A stretch of DNA of 64,000 nucleotides from Flabesymbios commensalis. Lineage: Eukaryota > Annelida > Polychaeta > Terebellida > Flabelligeridae. Positions 15,657 to 27,704 of the stretch are shown here, piece after piece. The notes beneath the pieces were generated by a model that saw nothing but the letters and a program-made list of their open reading frames with translations, was not told the DNA's origin and searched no databases. The DNA is taken from the NCBI GenBank assembly GCA_964017125.1, contig OZ024902.1:108607688-108671687 (forward strand). Reading direction: 5' to 3'. The stretch's first letter is position 1. Each line of letters begins with the position of its first letter. Position numbers and translations under genes: made by a program.

Positions 15657-18600
15657 TCATACTGCGTGTGGGCCAAAGCTGACATGGTCGTAGTTTGCTC
15701 TGAGTAAGTTTTCAAGTTCTAACGCATGGTCTTGATCCTTGGTCTCTACCACACATTTCACCTGTGGTACAAGGGTATATTTAGTATATAGCAAATAGAC
15801 ATAGCAAATATCACTGACAATCAAATCAAATCAAATGTATACTTATAAATTTATTACTAAAATAAATGCCTTTATTGTAGAACTAATACATAATGGTGGT
15901 ACTCACATGCACAGAAAATATATCAGATTTCAACCACGCCCTCTCGTGAAATATATCTTTTATGCTGAAAATCACAAGACAATACAAATATTGTTGGTAA
16001 ACATGGTAAAGTCATATGTGTAGAAACGATCAGATGTCAACTAAAATGTTCGGACAAATTTCACAATGTATGGTAATTGTTTCTTATTGTTGCGATTAGT
16101 TGTGTGCTTTTAAGTGTTTAAAATACAGAGAATTAGGCCCATGGTAATTTATTATACTATCACAACACTGTGCGTGAATATATAACATGTGTTGCCATAA
16201 CGGATCTTAAACAATTCTCTATTTAAATTATCAACCCTTTAGGTTCCATATAAATCATGGAAATCAACGGGATTTTCAATTTGAAATCATCATTAATCTT
16301 TCAGTTAGCTTTTTCCGTTTCATTCGAATATCTATATGGGTCTACGCCTATTGTAAATAGTTTAATTATTTCAGTGCGGGGACAGTCTGTAGACGTCAGA
16401 ATCTGACGTCTACAGAATGATGTCAGATTCTGACGACTAAAGTCGATCCCCGCGCTGTAAGGGTTAAACAATTATCTAATTAAAGTATTAACACAAAGTT
16501 TGCAAACGACAATGGGCAATTCTTCAGTGATTATAACATAGCATACCTGACTCCCAGACTACTGACGAGCTTGGTCAATTCTGCGATACCTCCTGGTCTG
16601 TCTGTCACCTTGACCACGAAACGACAGAAACGTCCGTCTACTGCCAGCCCCCTCTCCAGGCATCGCCCCAGCACTGTGGTGTCTATGTTACCACCACACA
16701 GGGGGATCACAACCCTATATAGATCATAAACAGGAATTACAGCTTACATGTAATTATATGGACATATAAGATGAATAATAGTGTACGCTAAATGAATATT
16801 ATCATACCATAAACTGATAACAGTGCATTCATTCTTGACTTCGATTTATCTTAACAAGCCTGAATTTTCCATTGTCATCTTCATCCACTACAAGCCGCGA
16901 ATTGCTGTCGCAATTCTCGACTTGGAGTGAATGAAGATGACTTGGTGTGGGTTAAAAGTTAAAGAAAATCAGTATGTATTGGTAAACCAGTTTCGTGAAA
17001 ATTTTCGTTCTGAAACCCCTAGTTGTAGGAAAATTAAGTCTGTTTTCAGGGATATAAAATGATGCTTTAGTGCATCGTGAGGGCTTAAAGGGTTAATGTA
17101 TTAATCGCATCTATAGCAAATTTAACAGAGAAATAAACATAAACCCTTACAGTGCGGGGATCGACTTTAGTCGTCAGAATCTGACGTCTACAGACTAAAA
17201 TCAATCCCCGCACTGTAAGAGTAAACATATTTATAATGGCCGTACACCCATAACATAGGTATTCAAATGAATCAGAAAGAGCTAACTTAGACATTTATGA
17301 TAATTTCAAATTGAAAAACTCTTTGAACTCCATGGTTTTCATAAAAACAATCAGCGCTTTAAGGTTTAAACTGCTAGATTGTCGTATGTTTTGATTCAAA
17401 TTGTACATAATGTAGGTACTTTATGTTTTACACACCTCAAGAGGGTAAAGACTAAATTATATAACATAGATTACGTGCTTAGACTCTGATCGTCGCTGGG
17501 TGCGAATAAATAAATAAGTAGGCTTAAATCCCCTCTCCACACATAATCATTATAATGACCGGACTAGCTCCCCCGTAACGACAACGTAAAACAAAACGTC
17601 AACAACACTCTATGCAACCATGTAGCCTAAAATGACTGCTCACTTTTTGCCCTTGAGTTCAGGTACTAATCCAGCCAGCACGGCAGCCAGACCTGTCGCG
17701 CCAGCTCCTTCCACAACAGCTTTTTCCAGTTCCACCAGTCTGAGAATTGCCAAAGCAATAAACTCCTCGCTCACCACGACCATTTTGTCTATAAGCGGTG
17801 CCGCTGTGGCAAAGGCGTTAACACCAACCAGTGGTACAGCAAGACCGTCGGCCAAAGTAGATAATGACTTAGTGTAGATGGGGTGACCAGCTTCCATTGA
17901 CGCTGTAAAACTGGCACACCTCTCAGATTCAACTCCCTGTTAGTAGAATAATATAACATAGATTTTGAAATGATCAATTCTTGTCATATCATTTACAAAT
18001 AATGTGTAATAAAACATTGATCATCCCTCTCCACATAAACATAATATGTGTACAAAGTAGTATTAGAATTATGTCTGAAAGAATCAGAGATATTTTTTTG
18101 AGCGTTTTTTAAGTACATAAATTATCCTAGTTTTGGACATAAATGTACTTACAATTACTTTAACGTGTGGCTGCAGGCTTTTGATAGCTAATGCCGCACC
18201 AGCTATGAGTCCAGCGCCTCCAACAGGAATAATTATAGCATCCATATCAGGTACTTGCTCCACCACCTCCAGCCCCATGGTACCCTGACCAGCAAGTATA
18301 TGAGGGTGGTCATAACTGTAATTATATACACACTGTTTACTCATCAATCACCAATTACATGTTTTCAATGAGCTCTACCTATTGACACAGGATATTAATC
18401 TGCAATGGGTGCTCCAAAATATGACAAACCAAATAAAACATTTACAGTGAAGTTATTGAACAAGAAACACATAGTATATAATATACAACGGAAGAAAATG
18501 CTATTTGTTTAGCTATTATGCCTTATTAAGTAATATGTTAAGCTATAAATGCATTCTGGAAACGTCCAGAATGCATAAAGCCCAACATATTACGCAACAT

Positions 18601-21600
18601 TCCTGTGATTCAAAATAGTACATGCTTGGACACTACAATCCATGTCATATTCTGTTTGAAAGTTAAAAAAGTCAAGCCATATCGTTTTGACTTGATCATG
18701 TTCATACAGGTATATATTTGTGACAAGCTAGTGTAATAAAGTACCCGTAACAAGATGAATATTACCGTTTGACGACTTAAAATATATGTTTTTAATTAAT
18801 CATAATTCGGATTTATCGCCTCCGGACTACAAACATTACGCGGCATAGGAGTGGCCCAATTGGTTGATTGTATATTAAGCTGGAATATGGACGTCTAGTG
18901 TTGAAACTGCAAGAGCATTTTACAATGTGTAACAATAATATAATGACTAGCTGCCAGTCCAAAGTTTCATTGATCAAAACAATGAACTTGACCTATAAAA
19001 CAGGATGTCACAAAGTGTTACGTGTGGGATCTAAAAGTGATTGTTGACACGAGCGATACTTAATTAATGCTACAATTAATACTTAGTAGAAAGTGTTCTG
19101 CTTGACCTATATATTGCATTTAATGTTCGACCCGCACATGTCTAAAAAATTAAGTATGAAAATATATAGTAATAAATAAAAAATACTTTTAATTTAAATC
19201 ATAAAAATAATAAAGCAATATTTTGAAAATAAATTATGCTTGGACTATCACAGTAATCAACATTAATGATTAGGACGACATCCCACTAAAAAATCCTAAA
19301 ATTAAGATATCTTAAGTTCTCTCATTGCATTCCATTAGTAAAGTTGAAATGCTCTTCAAATACGTGAAAGTTAAGATTGTTAGTAGTATGGCCTCTAAGA
19401 TTACTGTGAGTACTGCGAGACCTAGCAAAGCAAAGAACTGGTCATGAATAACCTTTCTAGTGCGGTGACCGAATTTAGACGTCAGAATCTGGCGTCTATG
19501 ACGTCAGATTCTGATTCCATCCCCGCACTGAAGGAGAAAAAACATTTATAACATAGCTACTCAAATGAAGTGGAAAGAGCTAACTAAGAATTTATGATGA
19601 TATCAAATTGAAAAACCGTTGGTCTCCGTGGTATATAGAAACATATTTCAGCTTTGTATGTATAAACATACAAACATACATTGTATAAACCATGGTTTAT
19701 ACCAACATATCTTAGCGTTTATTGATTACTGTGAGTACTGTGCTGGTTATTACTAAAGCAAAGACTTACCCATTGATGTATGCATACCCATTGGCTCTGC
19801 CCATCTTCATTGCATACGTCCTTGACTAACAAAAAACACATGATATTTTCAACCGAAAAAAGTATATAAATAGATAATGGAAAAAAGAAACCTATGTACA
19901 GGAAAAATACTGCGAAATTACAAATTATTCTGTCATAATACATTTCTTAGATCTTCGTGTGGGCTTGAATGTGAGATATTAAAAAAATCCTTTGTCAAGT
20001 AAACAGATGAATGAATGAATGAATGAATGAATGAATGAATGAATGAATGAATGAATGAATTAAAGAATGTGGCTTTATTTGGGACAAGATAACCTCCTGA
20101 GGATGGCTAGATGATTCAAACGACACTACCCTGAGAAACAGGATTCAAAATTCAAGGTCTGACAGTCTATGACCGAGCACATTATTAGCTCCTCGCGATA
20201 TAAAATGTTAAATATTTTAAGAGTTGACAGCGAAGAAGCAAATTTTTTTTAAAAGGAAGTCAGTACATTACATGCTGATACAAATAATAATGTTCTGTTA
20301 ATCAACTGTGACTTAATTAGCCATACAATAAATAGTATTTATATTTGCTAATTTTCTAATTATTAACACAGAGGAAAATTAGATTTCTTATTTTTTAATT
20401 GGTTGTTATTGAAACAATACACTCCTTGCACGAGTTTGCGCGTAAACATAAGTCTGGACATAATAGTTCAGTTTTGGTCACTGTGTGGCGTGTTGTCATT
20501 GAAAAGGGTGTGACAGGACTCCCCAACTAAATGGTTCAGCTTTTGGTCACTGTGTGGCGTGTTGTTATTGTAAAGAGTGTATTGGGCAGTTGTCATTTTA
20601 CGTAGACCGTGCCCTATGAACCAAAGTGTCAAATGGGTCACATTCTTTACAACTGCAGTGTCGCATGTACACCTTGTGCAACTCATTTTAATGCTCCACA
20701 CTTTAACTGCCAGGGGACGATATAGCGACAGTTGTTATTTTACGTAGACCATGCCCTATGAACCAAACTGTCGAATGGGTCACATTCTTTACAACTGCAG
20801 AGTCGCATGTACACCTTGTGCAACTCATCTTAGTGTTCATTCCACACTTTAACTGCCAGGGGACGATAGACCTATAGCCTCGTTGTTCTCTGCAGTGAAA
20901 TTGCATGATAACCTTCTTCATCACCTAAGTGTTGTGGTGCAGGAATAATTCTCGTTATTCTCGGTAAATGAATGATGTAGCTGGTATTATTTATCACCCA
21001 TGCAGATGATAAGCAGCTGTTATAGGCCTACGGCTACCAGGTTACCATGGTAACGACGGGGGTTACGATATACACAAACCTCAGAAATGTCTGCACCATG
21101 AACTATAATGTTAGCGCCATACTGTCGACAAGACTGGATCTTCATCATGGGTGCTATGATAGGCATGACCACTGTCACGGGAATATGGAGACTTTTGCCA
21201 TGGTACGCCAAGGCTAATGCGTGATTGCCTGCACTAGCTGCAATCACACCTCTCTGCTGCTGCTCCTACAAATGAAACAGCAATATACCCATTAACCCTT
21301 TAACCGCCGGTTAGCACATTAAGTACCACATTTTAAATATGTTAAAGATAAAATGTGACATAAACCAGCAAGATTTGAAAAGACTTGACCTCCATTTGTC
21401 AAATCTGAATAATTTTCACTCACTTGAAGTTGTGGATCGCGTCAGCGAGACACAACTTCAAGTGGGTGAAAATTCAAATTGAATAATTTGACGGCTAAAG
21501 GGTTAAGAAGTCATCTGATTTTGTTTACTTTTAGAGACTTAAAGATAACTATTATGAGTAGTGGTCGCAGCGGCATCAAAATCAATTAAGTAAAAATATT

Positions 21601-22925
21601 GACCCAGGGGCCAAGAGAGAGAATGTAGGCTCATATTTTATTCTAACCAAATCGAAATGTATTTCCTAATTTAAATTATTAATATTATTAGACAGTAATG
21701 GTACGTAACTATAAAATATAACATGGCGCTGTGGACTACTCACCGCAGAAAGACATAACATTGTATAACGGGCTCCTCGTTCTTTGAAACTAAAGCACAA
21801 ACATCAAAATAGGCAGAATTAATAGTTTATAACCTGATAACTTTTGATTACAATGTTTCAAATTGTTAACTCATATTCTGTTCACCGTAAACTCAGCTAA
21901 CTTTGCGTTTGTTTTTTGCAATTCCAACTGTGTTTTTATTATCAGATGTGGGTAAATGTATACTAAATATCTACCATGTCTACACTGTCTTTCTTCTCGT
22001 CTAATGAAACCAAATACTCTTTGCTAGATGGACAATAACTTATTCGTTACCTGCCAGTGTACTGTAAAAATTCCTTCTTAAAGTAAAGATCCATTCCAGT
22101 CAACTCAGAAATTCTCGATTTCTGAAATCATAATGGATACATTATTCAAATCGTCGATTAGATCTAAATCGATTTGATTGAAGTTTAAACTACTAGCGTA
22201 ACTGGACTGGACTAGTTTAAAAAAACATTGCCTCATCGAAAAATACAAAAGACACCTTATGTGTAAATTCTAATACATCTTGTGGGTACATAGACTAGTC
22301 TCAACACTAACAGTATGGATTTTTTTCTGAGATTCAATACCCCGGCCCAGGCCATGCCCATGACATGGGCCATGGGTCTTCTCGGACTCGGACGATCGTA
22401 ACACTAACAGTTAACATGGTTAATTTATCATATTTATCAGCTAATTTGTTGATTAGTTACATCATATGATATATGCATGTCACCATGTGGATAATGTGCT
22501 GTTAACAGATGGAACAACCAATAGAATAGGGGGTCTAGATCTAGATAACTTTAAAATGGGTTCAGCCTCAGAACACGACCCCCAGATTTCTTAAAAGCGC
22601 TAAGGCTAGGCATTAGCCTGATTAGGAGTAAGGGCGTATAGCCTAAGGCTAAGCCCAAACCGTCAAACGAGTTGATAAAAACTAACTTCTAAAGTAACTT
22701 AGGCTAAAGGGAAAATGAGTGAAGATCCATAATATGACTCACAGAACATGGGGTACGCTGAATGCCATCCTTTATTTTGTAAGCTGCAGCGCTCACTTCT
22801 TGAAAAGGCACTCGAATAGGATTTTGTGGATCACAGAATTGATCAATCAGTTGCTCTTCATCTTCTTCTTCCTCTTCCAGCACGGTCTCGGCTGCATCCA
22901 TCTCAGGTGTCATGTCAGTATTCAT
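15657..22925 (-). CDS. PLP-dependent threonine/serine dehydratase (TdcB-like) with ACT-like domain
   Basis: Ten coding exons, all GT-AG and phase-consistent: 22743-22925, 22051-22121, 21744-21789, 21080-21265, 19770-19825, 18153-18315, 17644-17936, 16547-16714, 15907-15964, 15657-15761; total 1329 nt, 442 residues plus TGA. Residues 1-61 hold an acidic tract (LEEEEEDEE) and [14 protein letters not shown]. The fold-type II PLP core follows: TGSFKERGA with Schiff-base Lys87, SAGNHALAL at 111-119, GGAGL phosphate loop 213-217, CGGNID 339-344. Residues about 360-440 ([18 protein letters not shown] ...) match an ACT-like domain. The family converts L-threonine to 2-oxobutyrate, or serine to pyruvate, plus ammonia. 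Length and order match degradative threonine dehydratases more than vertebrate serine racemase, which lacks the ACT part. An acceptor-like site just above 22972 suggests a 5'UTR exon; AATAAA at 15225-15230 is a possible poly(A) signal. Introns carry several MITEs. Substrate is inferred. Confidence 0.95.
16223..16468. mobile_element. TTAA-flanked MITE with TGACGTC hairpin (family B), copy 1
   Basis: Read on the minus strand it opens GTTTAACCCTTACAGCGC and closes CCTAAAGGGTTGA, that is CCCTT-type ends next to TTAA or a one-base variant, as in piggyBac-like elements. One end is a hairpin at 16372-16462 with AGACGTCAGAATCTGACGTC. It lies in the intron between dehydratase exons 8 and 9. Confidence 0.65.
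16850..16960. repeat. Dispersed stem-loop element (family A related), copy 2
   Basis: AAGCCTGAATTTTCCATTGT then CATCTTCATCCACTACAAG and an inverted arm GAGTGAATGAAGATG around GCGAATTGCTGTCGC. The phrase AGCCTGAATTTTCCAT recurs at the last bases of the window (63972 onward). It lies in the intron between exons 7 and 8 of the dehydratase gene. Confidence 0.6.
17090..17368. mobile_element. TTAA-type MITE with TGACGTC hairpin (family B), copy 2
   Basis: The hairpin at about 17146-17222 (CTTACAGTGCGGGGATCGAC, TCAGAATCTGACGTCTACAG, and the mirrored CCCCGCACTGTAAG) is followed by the same body as copy 1 (TCAAATGAATCAGAAAGAGC, TTTCAAATTGAAAA) and ends GCTTTAAGGTTTAAA. It lies in the intron between dehydratase exons 7 and 8. 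Confidence 0.7.
18530..18595. repeat. Hairpin with 29-bp imperfect arms
   Basis: TAATATGTTAAGC ... ATGCATTCTGGA and its inverse flank a four-base loop near 18562. It lies in the intron between dehydratase exons 5 and 6. No coding potential; a small MITE fragment is the simplest reading. Confidence 0.7.
19454..19655. mobile_element. TGACGTC hairpin MITE (family B), copy 3
   Basis: AGTGCGGTGACCGAATTTAG, then ACGTCAGAATCTGGCGTC and the mirrored CATCCCCGCACTG, followed by the shared body (TACTCAAATGAAGTGGAAAG, ATCAAATTGAAAA). More diverged than copies 1 and 2. It lies in the intron between dehydratase exons 5 and 6. Confidence 0.7.
20007..20175 (-). mobile_element. Old SINE copy with (TGAA)n tail
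   Basis: (TGAA)n at 20007-20060 is joined to ACAAGATAACCTCCTGAGGA and TGACCGAGCACATTATTAG, a diverged minus-strand copy of the SINE found at 42085-42400 and 62250-62557. The microsatellite sits where the SINE 3' tail (TTCATTTCATT) should be. In the intron between dehydratase exons 4 and 5. Confidence 0.6.
20399..20590. repeat. Two units of a GTCACTGTGTGGCGTGTTG repeat, locus 1
   Basis: The phrase TTTTGGTCACTGTGTGGCGT appears twice about 80 bases apart, preceded by TTGCACGAGTTTGCGCG. Two-unit copies also occur at 25840-26010 and 62750-62910. Family unknown. Confidence 0.75.
20587..20876. repeat. Tandem duplication of a 142-147 bp unit
   Basis: 20587-20728 and 20729-20876 share TTTTACGTAGACC, GCCCTATGAACCAAA, CACATTCTTTACAACTGCAG and AACTGCCAGGGGACGATA in the same order. 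Noncoding, inside an intron of the dehydratase gene. Confidence 0.85.
21289..21508. mobile_element. TTAA-flanked MITE with stem-loop (family A), complete copy
   Basis: The element runs from TTAACCCTTTAACCGCCGG to GGCTAAAGGGTTAA, so both ends carry CCCTTTA inverted repeats directly inside a TTAA target site, the piggyBac-type arrangement. Its right half holds a hairpin (ACTCACTTGAAGTTGTGG, GCGTCAGCGAGACA, mirrored arm). About 216 bp, no coding frame. In the intron between dehydratase exons 3 and 4. Confidence 0.85.
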
Positions 22926-23324
22926 ACTGATTCTGTTTAGCTTATGTCGTTTACATAAATGTGATAGTTTACCTAAAAAAACACAACACATGAAAAATGA
23001 AAAACCAAGGCACACGTACGAGCAATTTGCAACATGGTTACATATAATGAATTCATTAATTCCTTGTTGCTAGGTAGGTATATAACGGTAGACAGTGACG
23101 TCACATTCAATGATAATATAAATATTAATATTAAATTGAACGTAATAAACTTCACAGGGAAATACAAATCATCGCTCCCCCCCCCCTCCCCCCCCATAAA
23201 AAAGAGAAACGAGCAATTCAATCGCAGTTAGGCTACACGGGAAAAAGTAGAATGTTCGAGCGGCGGCCATTTTGAATTTGATCCATTTCGCAATGGGATT
23301 AGTATGTTAGCACATTTGTTGAAG

Positions 23325-23460
23325 GAATGAATGAATGAATGAATGAATGAATGAATGAATGAATGAATGAATGGGTCTGTAAACCACTTGTGTACACATA
23401 TATGATGAACTGGACAAAGAGAACCTCAAGGGGACAATGAGGATATGTTTATCAACACTT
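23325..23460 (-). mobile_element. Old SINE copy with (TGAA)n tail
   Basis: (TGAA)n at 23325-23373 abuts CTTGTGTACACATATATGAT and GGACAAAGAGAACCTCAAGG, a diverged form of the SINE 3' region. Same layout as at 20007. Confidence 0.45.
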
Positions 23461-23984
23461 CCTGGAATTATGGGCTCAACGTACTTGTCAGTCTACACTC
23501 ATTCTCAGTGTTCTGTCTCCGACCACAGGGGCAGTGTATTGTCAGCCCTTCAGATCAAGTAGCCCCATCTAGTGGGCTACGTTGAAATTATAATCTCGGC
23601 GTCGGCCTACGAGGGGTAGGCTTATCCTGAAATTAGTTTTCTTGTACTTCGGGTATGTGAGACTAGTTTTTAAACGTACCGAGGGTAGGGGGGCCTCCGT
23701 TGAAACTAATTTCACTTCGGGTATAATTTACAGTCCCTCTACAAAAAAAATCCCGCATATAGATAATACACCTTCTCTAAATTATTACTCTATGTCATGT
23801 TTTTATATTGGTAGTCCTGGATTAAAATCAAAAGATGTCAGTCAATTAACTAGCCGTGCGTCAGAAGTCTTTTGGTGAAAACATAAACGTGAAGTGGTCA
23901 GAATGGTAAATTAACGTCTCCTTCAATACGTCTGACGTTGATCTAACGTCTCTGACATAGCCAGAGAGGGACATGGTGCAATAA

Positions 23985-24620
23985 ATCGGAGAAAGTTAGG
24001 CGATTTTTCAACAAAACCTAAACAAATTCCTTACCAAAAAAATATTTTACTATCGTATAGGGACTTAGCTAACGTCAGACAATTTGTTTACGCTCGACTG
24101 TCATAGGAGGGTTTCTTACAGAGCAATATGTAAGATGGCTGAAATCGGTAATGAAAAAATCGAAACCAGACATATTTTGTCATGTCATGCTAATTTACCA
24201 TACCTTTTTATCAGCGTTGGGTAGACAGCTACGTTGAATGTAGTATTATTTATAAAATAAAATAATATTAACAAGAAAAAAGTCAACATGGCCGCCAAAA
24301 ATAGCAAAGCATGGTATAGTTATCATTAAATGTTCGCGTTTGACTTTTTGTTCTGAGAAGTGCAACTTGCAAATCCTATGTTATCGATATAACTACCGGT
24401 ATTGCTAAATGTGACCAGGCTTGCTTTTGTAATTTTATCTCTATTAGATGTATGTGGAATAGATAAAGTGCATGTTAAAATGTAGATTGGAATAAGTTAG
24501 GAGCTTTGTCGAGTGGCAAAATTCTCCAGACAGTCAAATGTACTAATAACATAGATGTTAATCTGGACTGGGAATATTTGCTACAGTACTAGGATGATGT
24601 TGTTAAAACATGTGTACCCA
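23985..24620 (-). mobile_element. Fragment of the 41.5-47.2 kb DNA element
   Basis: In reverse complement this block matches 45640-46110 (TAGCTAACGTCAGACAATTT, GTCAACATGGCCGCC) and then directly 43650-43825 (TAGGAGCTTTGTCGAGTGG, GATGATGTTGTTAAA). The 1.8 kb lying between those segments in the big element is absent here. Terminal inverted repeats are not present. Confidence 0.8.
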
Positions 24621-25189
24621 AAATTACCAAAAGAAAGTCAAATCTACCCCCCCCCCCCCCTGGGAATTTACTACCTGGTTCGAACGTATCAGCGAAAGCC
24701 GCCGTCCAAGATTCGAACCAGACCTGATGTTTAGTGATTACCATTACGATTAGTTTTTAGAAAAATGTTGTTGTACATATAATTGTTTGAAATTAGTTAG
24801 ACTTTTAGTTTCGAATATGAGATGGTATCTTATTCCATATTTGTGTCCGAAGATTCATAAAGCTTCTACTGTGGCTATGTGACACATGAATGTTATGGTC
24901 ACTGGCGGCCCTTGTCTTATATTTGTATACTACATTTCATTCATACCTTGATTACACATACCGTTTAAACATGTGTACACTTGCACAGCTCGATGATAGC
25001 TAATTCTCTCCGATATTGACATCCAGCGTAGATGTGTATATAGTACATGACTTGGGGTTGTATTTTGCCCATCAAGTACTTCATCAATGATTAATCTGGT
25101 AGAGTTTAGAAGTTACTAGTGTTTTTGAACAATTTTCCCATACAACACAACAATAATCAATATGTGGCAAAATATAACTGTTTACAAAT

Positions 25190-25740
25190 CATTTCCTGGC
25201 ATTCACTGGTAGGAATGATTTTATTTGCTTAAGAAGATCTTATTACGAATTGCTTTAATATGTTCATCCCAGCTCATAACATTGTCGAACTGAACTCCAA
25301 ATATTTTTGTTGTTGACATATTTGGGATACTAGTACCATCGTTATCGACATTGAGAGTTAAGGGTTGTTTTTTGCTGGAAATGATCAAAGTGTTACACTC
25401 ATGTCATTTTTGAGATGCGGAGGTCCTAGCGCTGATCGGCCTTACGTAAGCGGAGCGAGTCGCCTGGTCCACGGCTACGGAGGTCCCAGAAGCGGAGAGT
25501 GTATTTTCGATATCTACAATACGTTTACCCGACGCTGATATGGTGGCGTCATCTGCATACAGCATTTTGTTGATTCGCTTAATGAATAGTGGCATATCAT
25601 TGATATAAATTAAAGACAAAAGGGGACCTAAAAGCGATCCTTGTGGTACCCCGGAGTTGATTGTCTGTGGTTGTGATAGTGTGCTCTTAGCAGATACTCG
25701 CTGCGATTGAAACCAACAGATTGTGCGAATCTGACTGCAT
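25190..25740 (-). pseudogene. LINE reverse transcriptase fragment
   Basis: The minus strand reads GVPQGSLLGPLL, LIYINDMPLF, MLYADDATISASG, then past 25400 a second frame reads KIFGVQFDNVMSWDEHIKAI. These are reverse transcriptase blocks B, C (YADD catalytic pair) and the thumb-side region of a non-LTR element. The middle (25404-25510) is GC-rich and does not fit. Both LINE ends are missing. A decayed 5'- and 3'-truncated copy. Confidence 0.85.
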
Positions 25741-25839
25741 GAGATTACTCATGCGAATCTAACTACATGAGACTAGTCATGCGTATCTGAATAATGTGTA
25801 CTGTGATGTACCCCATATAGCACTTGCTGTTAACTGTTT

Positions 25840-26010
25840 GAATACACTGTTTGCACGATTTTGCCCATAAGCAGGACTCCCAACTAAATAGTTCAGTTTT
25901 AATCACTGTGTGGCGTGTTGTAATAGAAGTGTGACAGGACTCCCAGCTAAATAGTTCAGCTTTTAGTCATTGTAGTGTGTGGCGTGTTGCTATTGGGAAA
26001 GGTGTATATT
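25840..26010. repeat. GTCACTGTGTGGCGTGTTG repeat, locus 2
   Basis: Two units, ATCACTGTGTGGCGTGTTG near 25898 and a variant near 25970, preceded by TTTGCACGATTTTGCCC. Same organisation as at 20399 and 62750. Confidence 0.7.
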
Positions 26011-26099
26011 CTTATTTTTATGAGAAGATATAGTAATACATATATGTAGGACCACCCGACCGTCTTATAATCCCTTTGCGATATGTTGAGATGAAATAT

Positions 26100-26300
26100 A
26101 AGTAAATATCATGTTTCTCCCCTCTCAATCTTGGGAAATAGTTTCGATGTTGTGTCTTTCCTTGGGCAAGGCACTTCAACCTCAAATGCTTTACTTGACT
26201 CAGGTGAAAATGAGTACCTGGTAGGACAGAGATGGCAATGTGCGCCGAAATGGCCGCAGGACTGTATGCTCACCGCGGAGTTGAAATGACACACCAATGA
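26100..26300. repeat. SINE-like sequence (CTTGGGCAAGGCACTT)
   Basis: CCTTGGGCAAGGCACTTCAA ... GAAAATGAGTACCTGGTAGG resembles a SINE core common in marine invertebrate genomes. Only one copy is seen here and no tRNA-like head is clear, so the call is by resemblance only. Confidence 0.35.
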
Positions 26301-27700
26301 ACAGGTCCAGTGACCAGGGGGTAAAAATGTAAAGTTGGATGATAGGTCTTCAGATTTGATATCAGACTAGCTGTTATAAACCTGCACCTTTATCTTTATA
26401 GCCTCTATTACGTCGTCTTTTTTTTGCGTCGTATATGGAGACATTGATTTAACTTCGCTCTGTCACCAACTATCACCAATGATCATGTACAATAAGATGG
26501 TGACTTGCGGATTTCACCATACAAATGCGTGTAATACATTATGCAGTGGTGTCCCCTTTTAACGAGTTGGAACTCGTTAGTTCCAACTCGTTAAAAGAGA
26601 GTTCTCCTTAACTTTTAAGGAGTTGGAACTACGCTTTGGCAAGTGTAACATCATATAAAACAAATGATAATTTCACCACGTTATCCTCCAAATAAAAAAT
26701 AATGTTTTTCCAAGTTTATCAGTTTTGACAAAATCTCTGCAATATTTATTTTTTGAACGAAAATAACAGCTAATATAGCAGGTAAGTCATTTTATATTAT
26801 GATACAATTTTGGAGATTAAATTGTCTTCATTTAAATAACAGAAGAGCTGTGTACAAAAAGTACACAAATATTTGGGCACAAAACGGGAGGGGAGTGACG
26901 ATATGTCGTCAAGCATAGTGAATACAAAGGAGATCGGGGCAAAACATTGGTAACAACCATAACTTGACAGACGTGTCTTTTGATTAAAACATTTATTATT
27001 GAAAAAAAATCTATTAGAACACATGAGCAATATTTATTGTAGAATTTTAATAATTTTCTATTTCTCCTTTCATCATTGGTAATAATGTGTTCATTGTTTT
27101 CCTGCAGTACATGGTGTAGCCGAATGGGGACATGTATATGTAATAATAACGTGAAACATTCGCAACTTACATGTGATTTAGTGTCTTTGATGAACGTGAT
27201 AATTTGATTTCTTTTATGACTCCTATGTTCAGGTAGGCCCTATATTTCCGAAATTTCGTGCATTTGAACTAATCAATTTATTAAGTTTTGACGTGAAACA
27301 AAAGTCCCACACCATGAATATTTAAATATTGCTTTTTAAAGAGAATGTATGCAGTTTGTTATTGCGATCAAAATTATTTTACATTGACCACAAGCAGATC
27401 TGGGAGACTTTGCGACAAATATATCCACTGATATACAAGAATATTCTCCTCCTCAATGGTCAGATGGTAGTGCAGCATTAAATAAGCTAATTCTGTGACA
27501 GAATCACTCAGATCAGGTGAATCAGCAGTAACAGTAACCATGGTAACATGCTTTATATAAGCGAAATATTTCTGTCCAGGTATATTCGAATAATAAACAT
27601 GACAAATTATACGTTTAATTAGACTCTGAAGTATAGTAATTATGTTTTCCTTTGTCCTTATCCTGGTTTTCTTTGCCCGTATCTACCCTTGCACACATCG
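26300..27700. other. Intergenic, no gene seen
   Basis: AT-rich sequence apart from the hairpin at 26556. Open frames here are short and without family resemblance. No exon, RNA gene or complete transposon recognised. Confidence 0.5.
26556..26597. repeat. Perfect short hairpin
   Basis: CTTTTAACGAGTTGGAAC and its exact inverse are separated by six bases. It is followed by a related third piece (CTTTTAAGGAGTTGGAAC). Function unknown. Confidence 0.85.
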
Positions 27701-27704
27701 TCAC

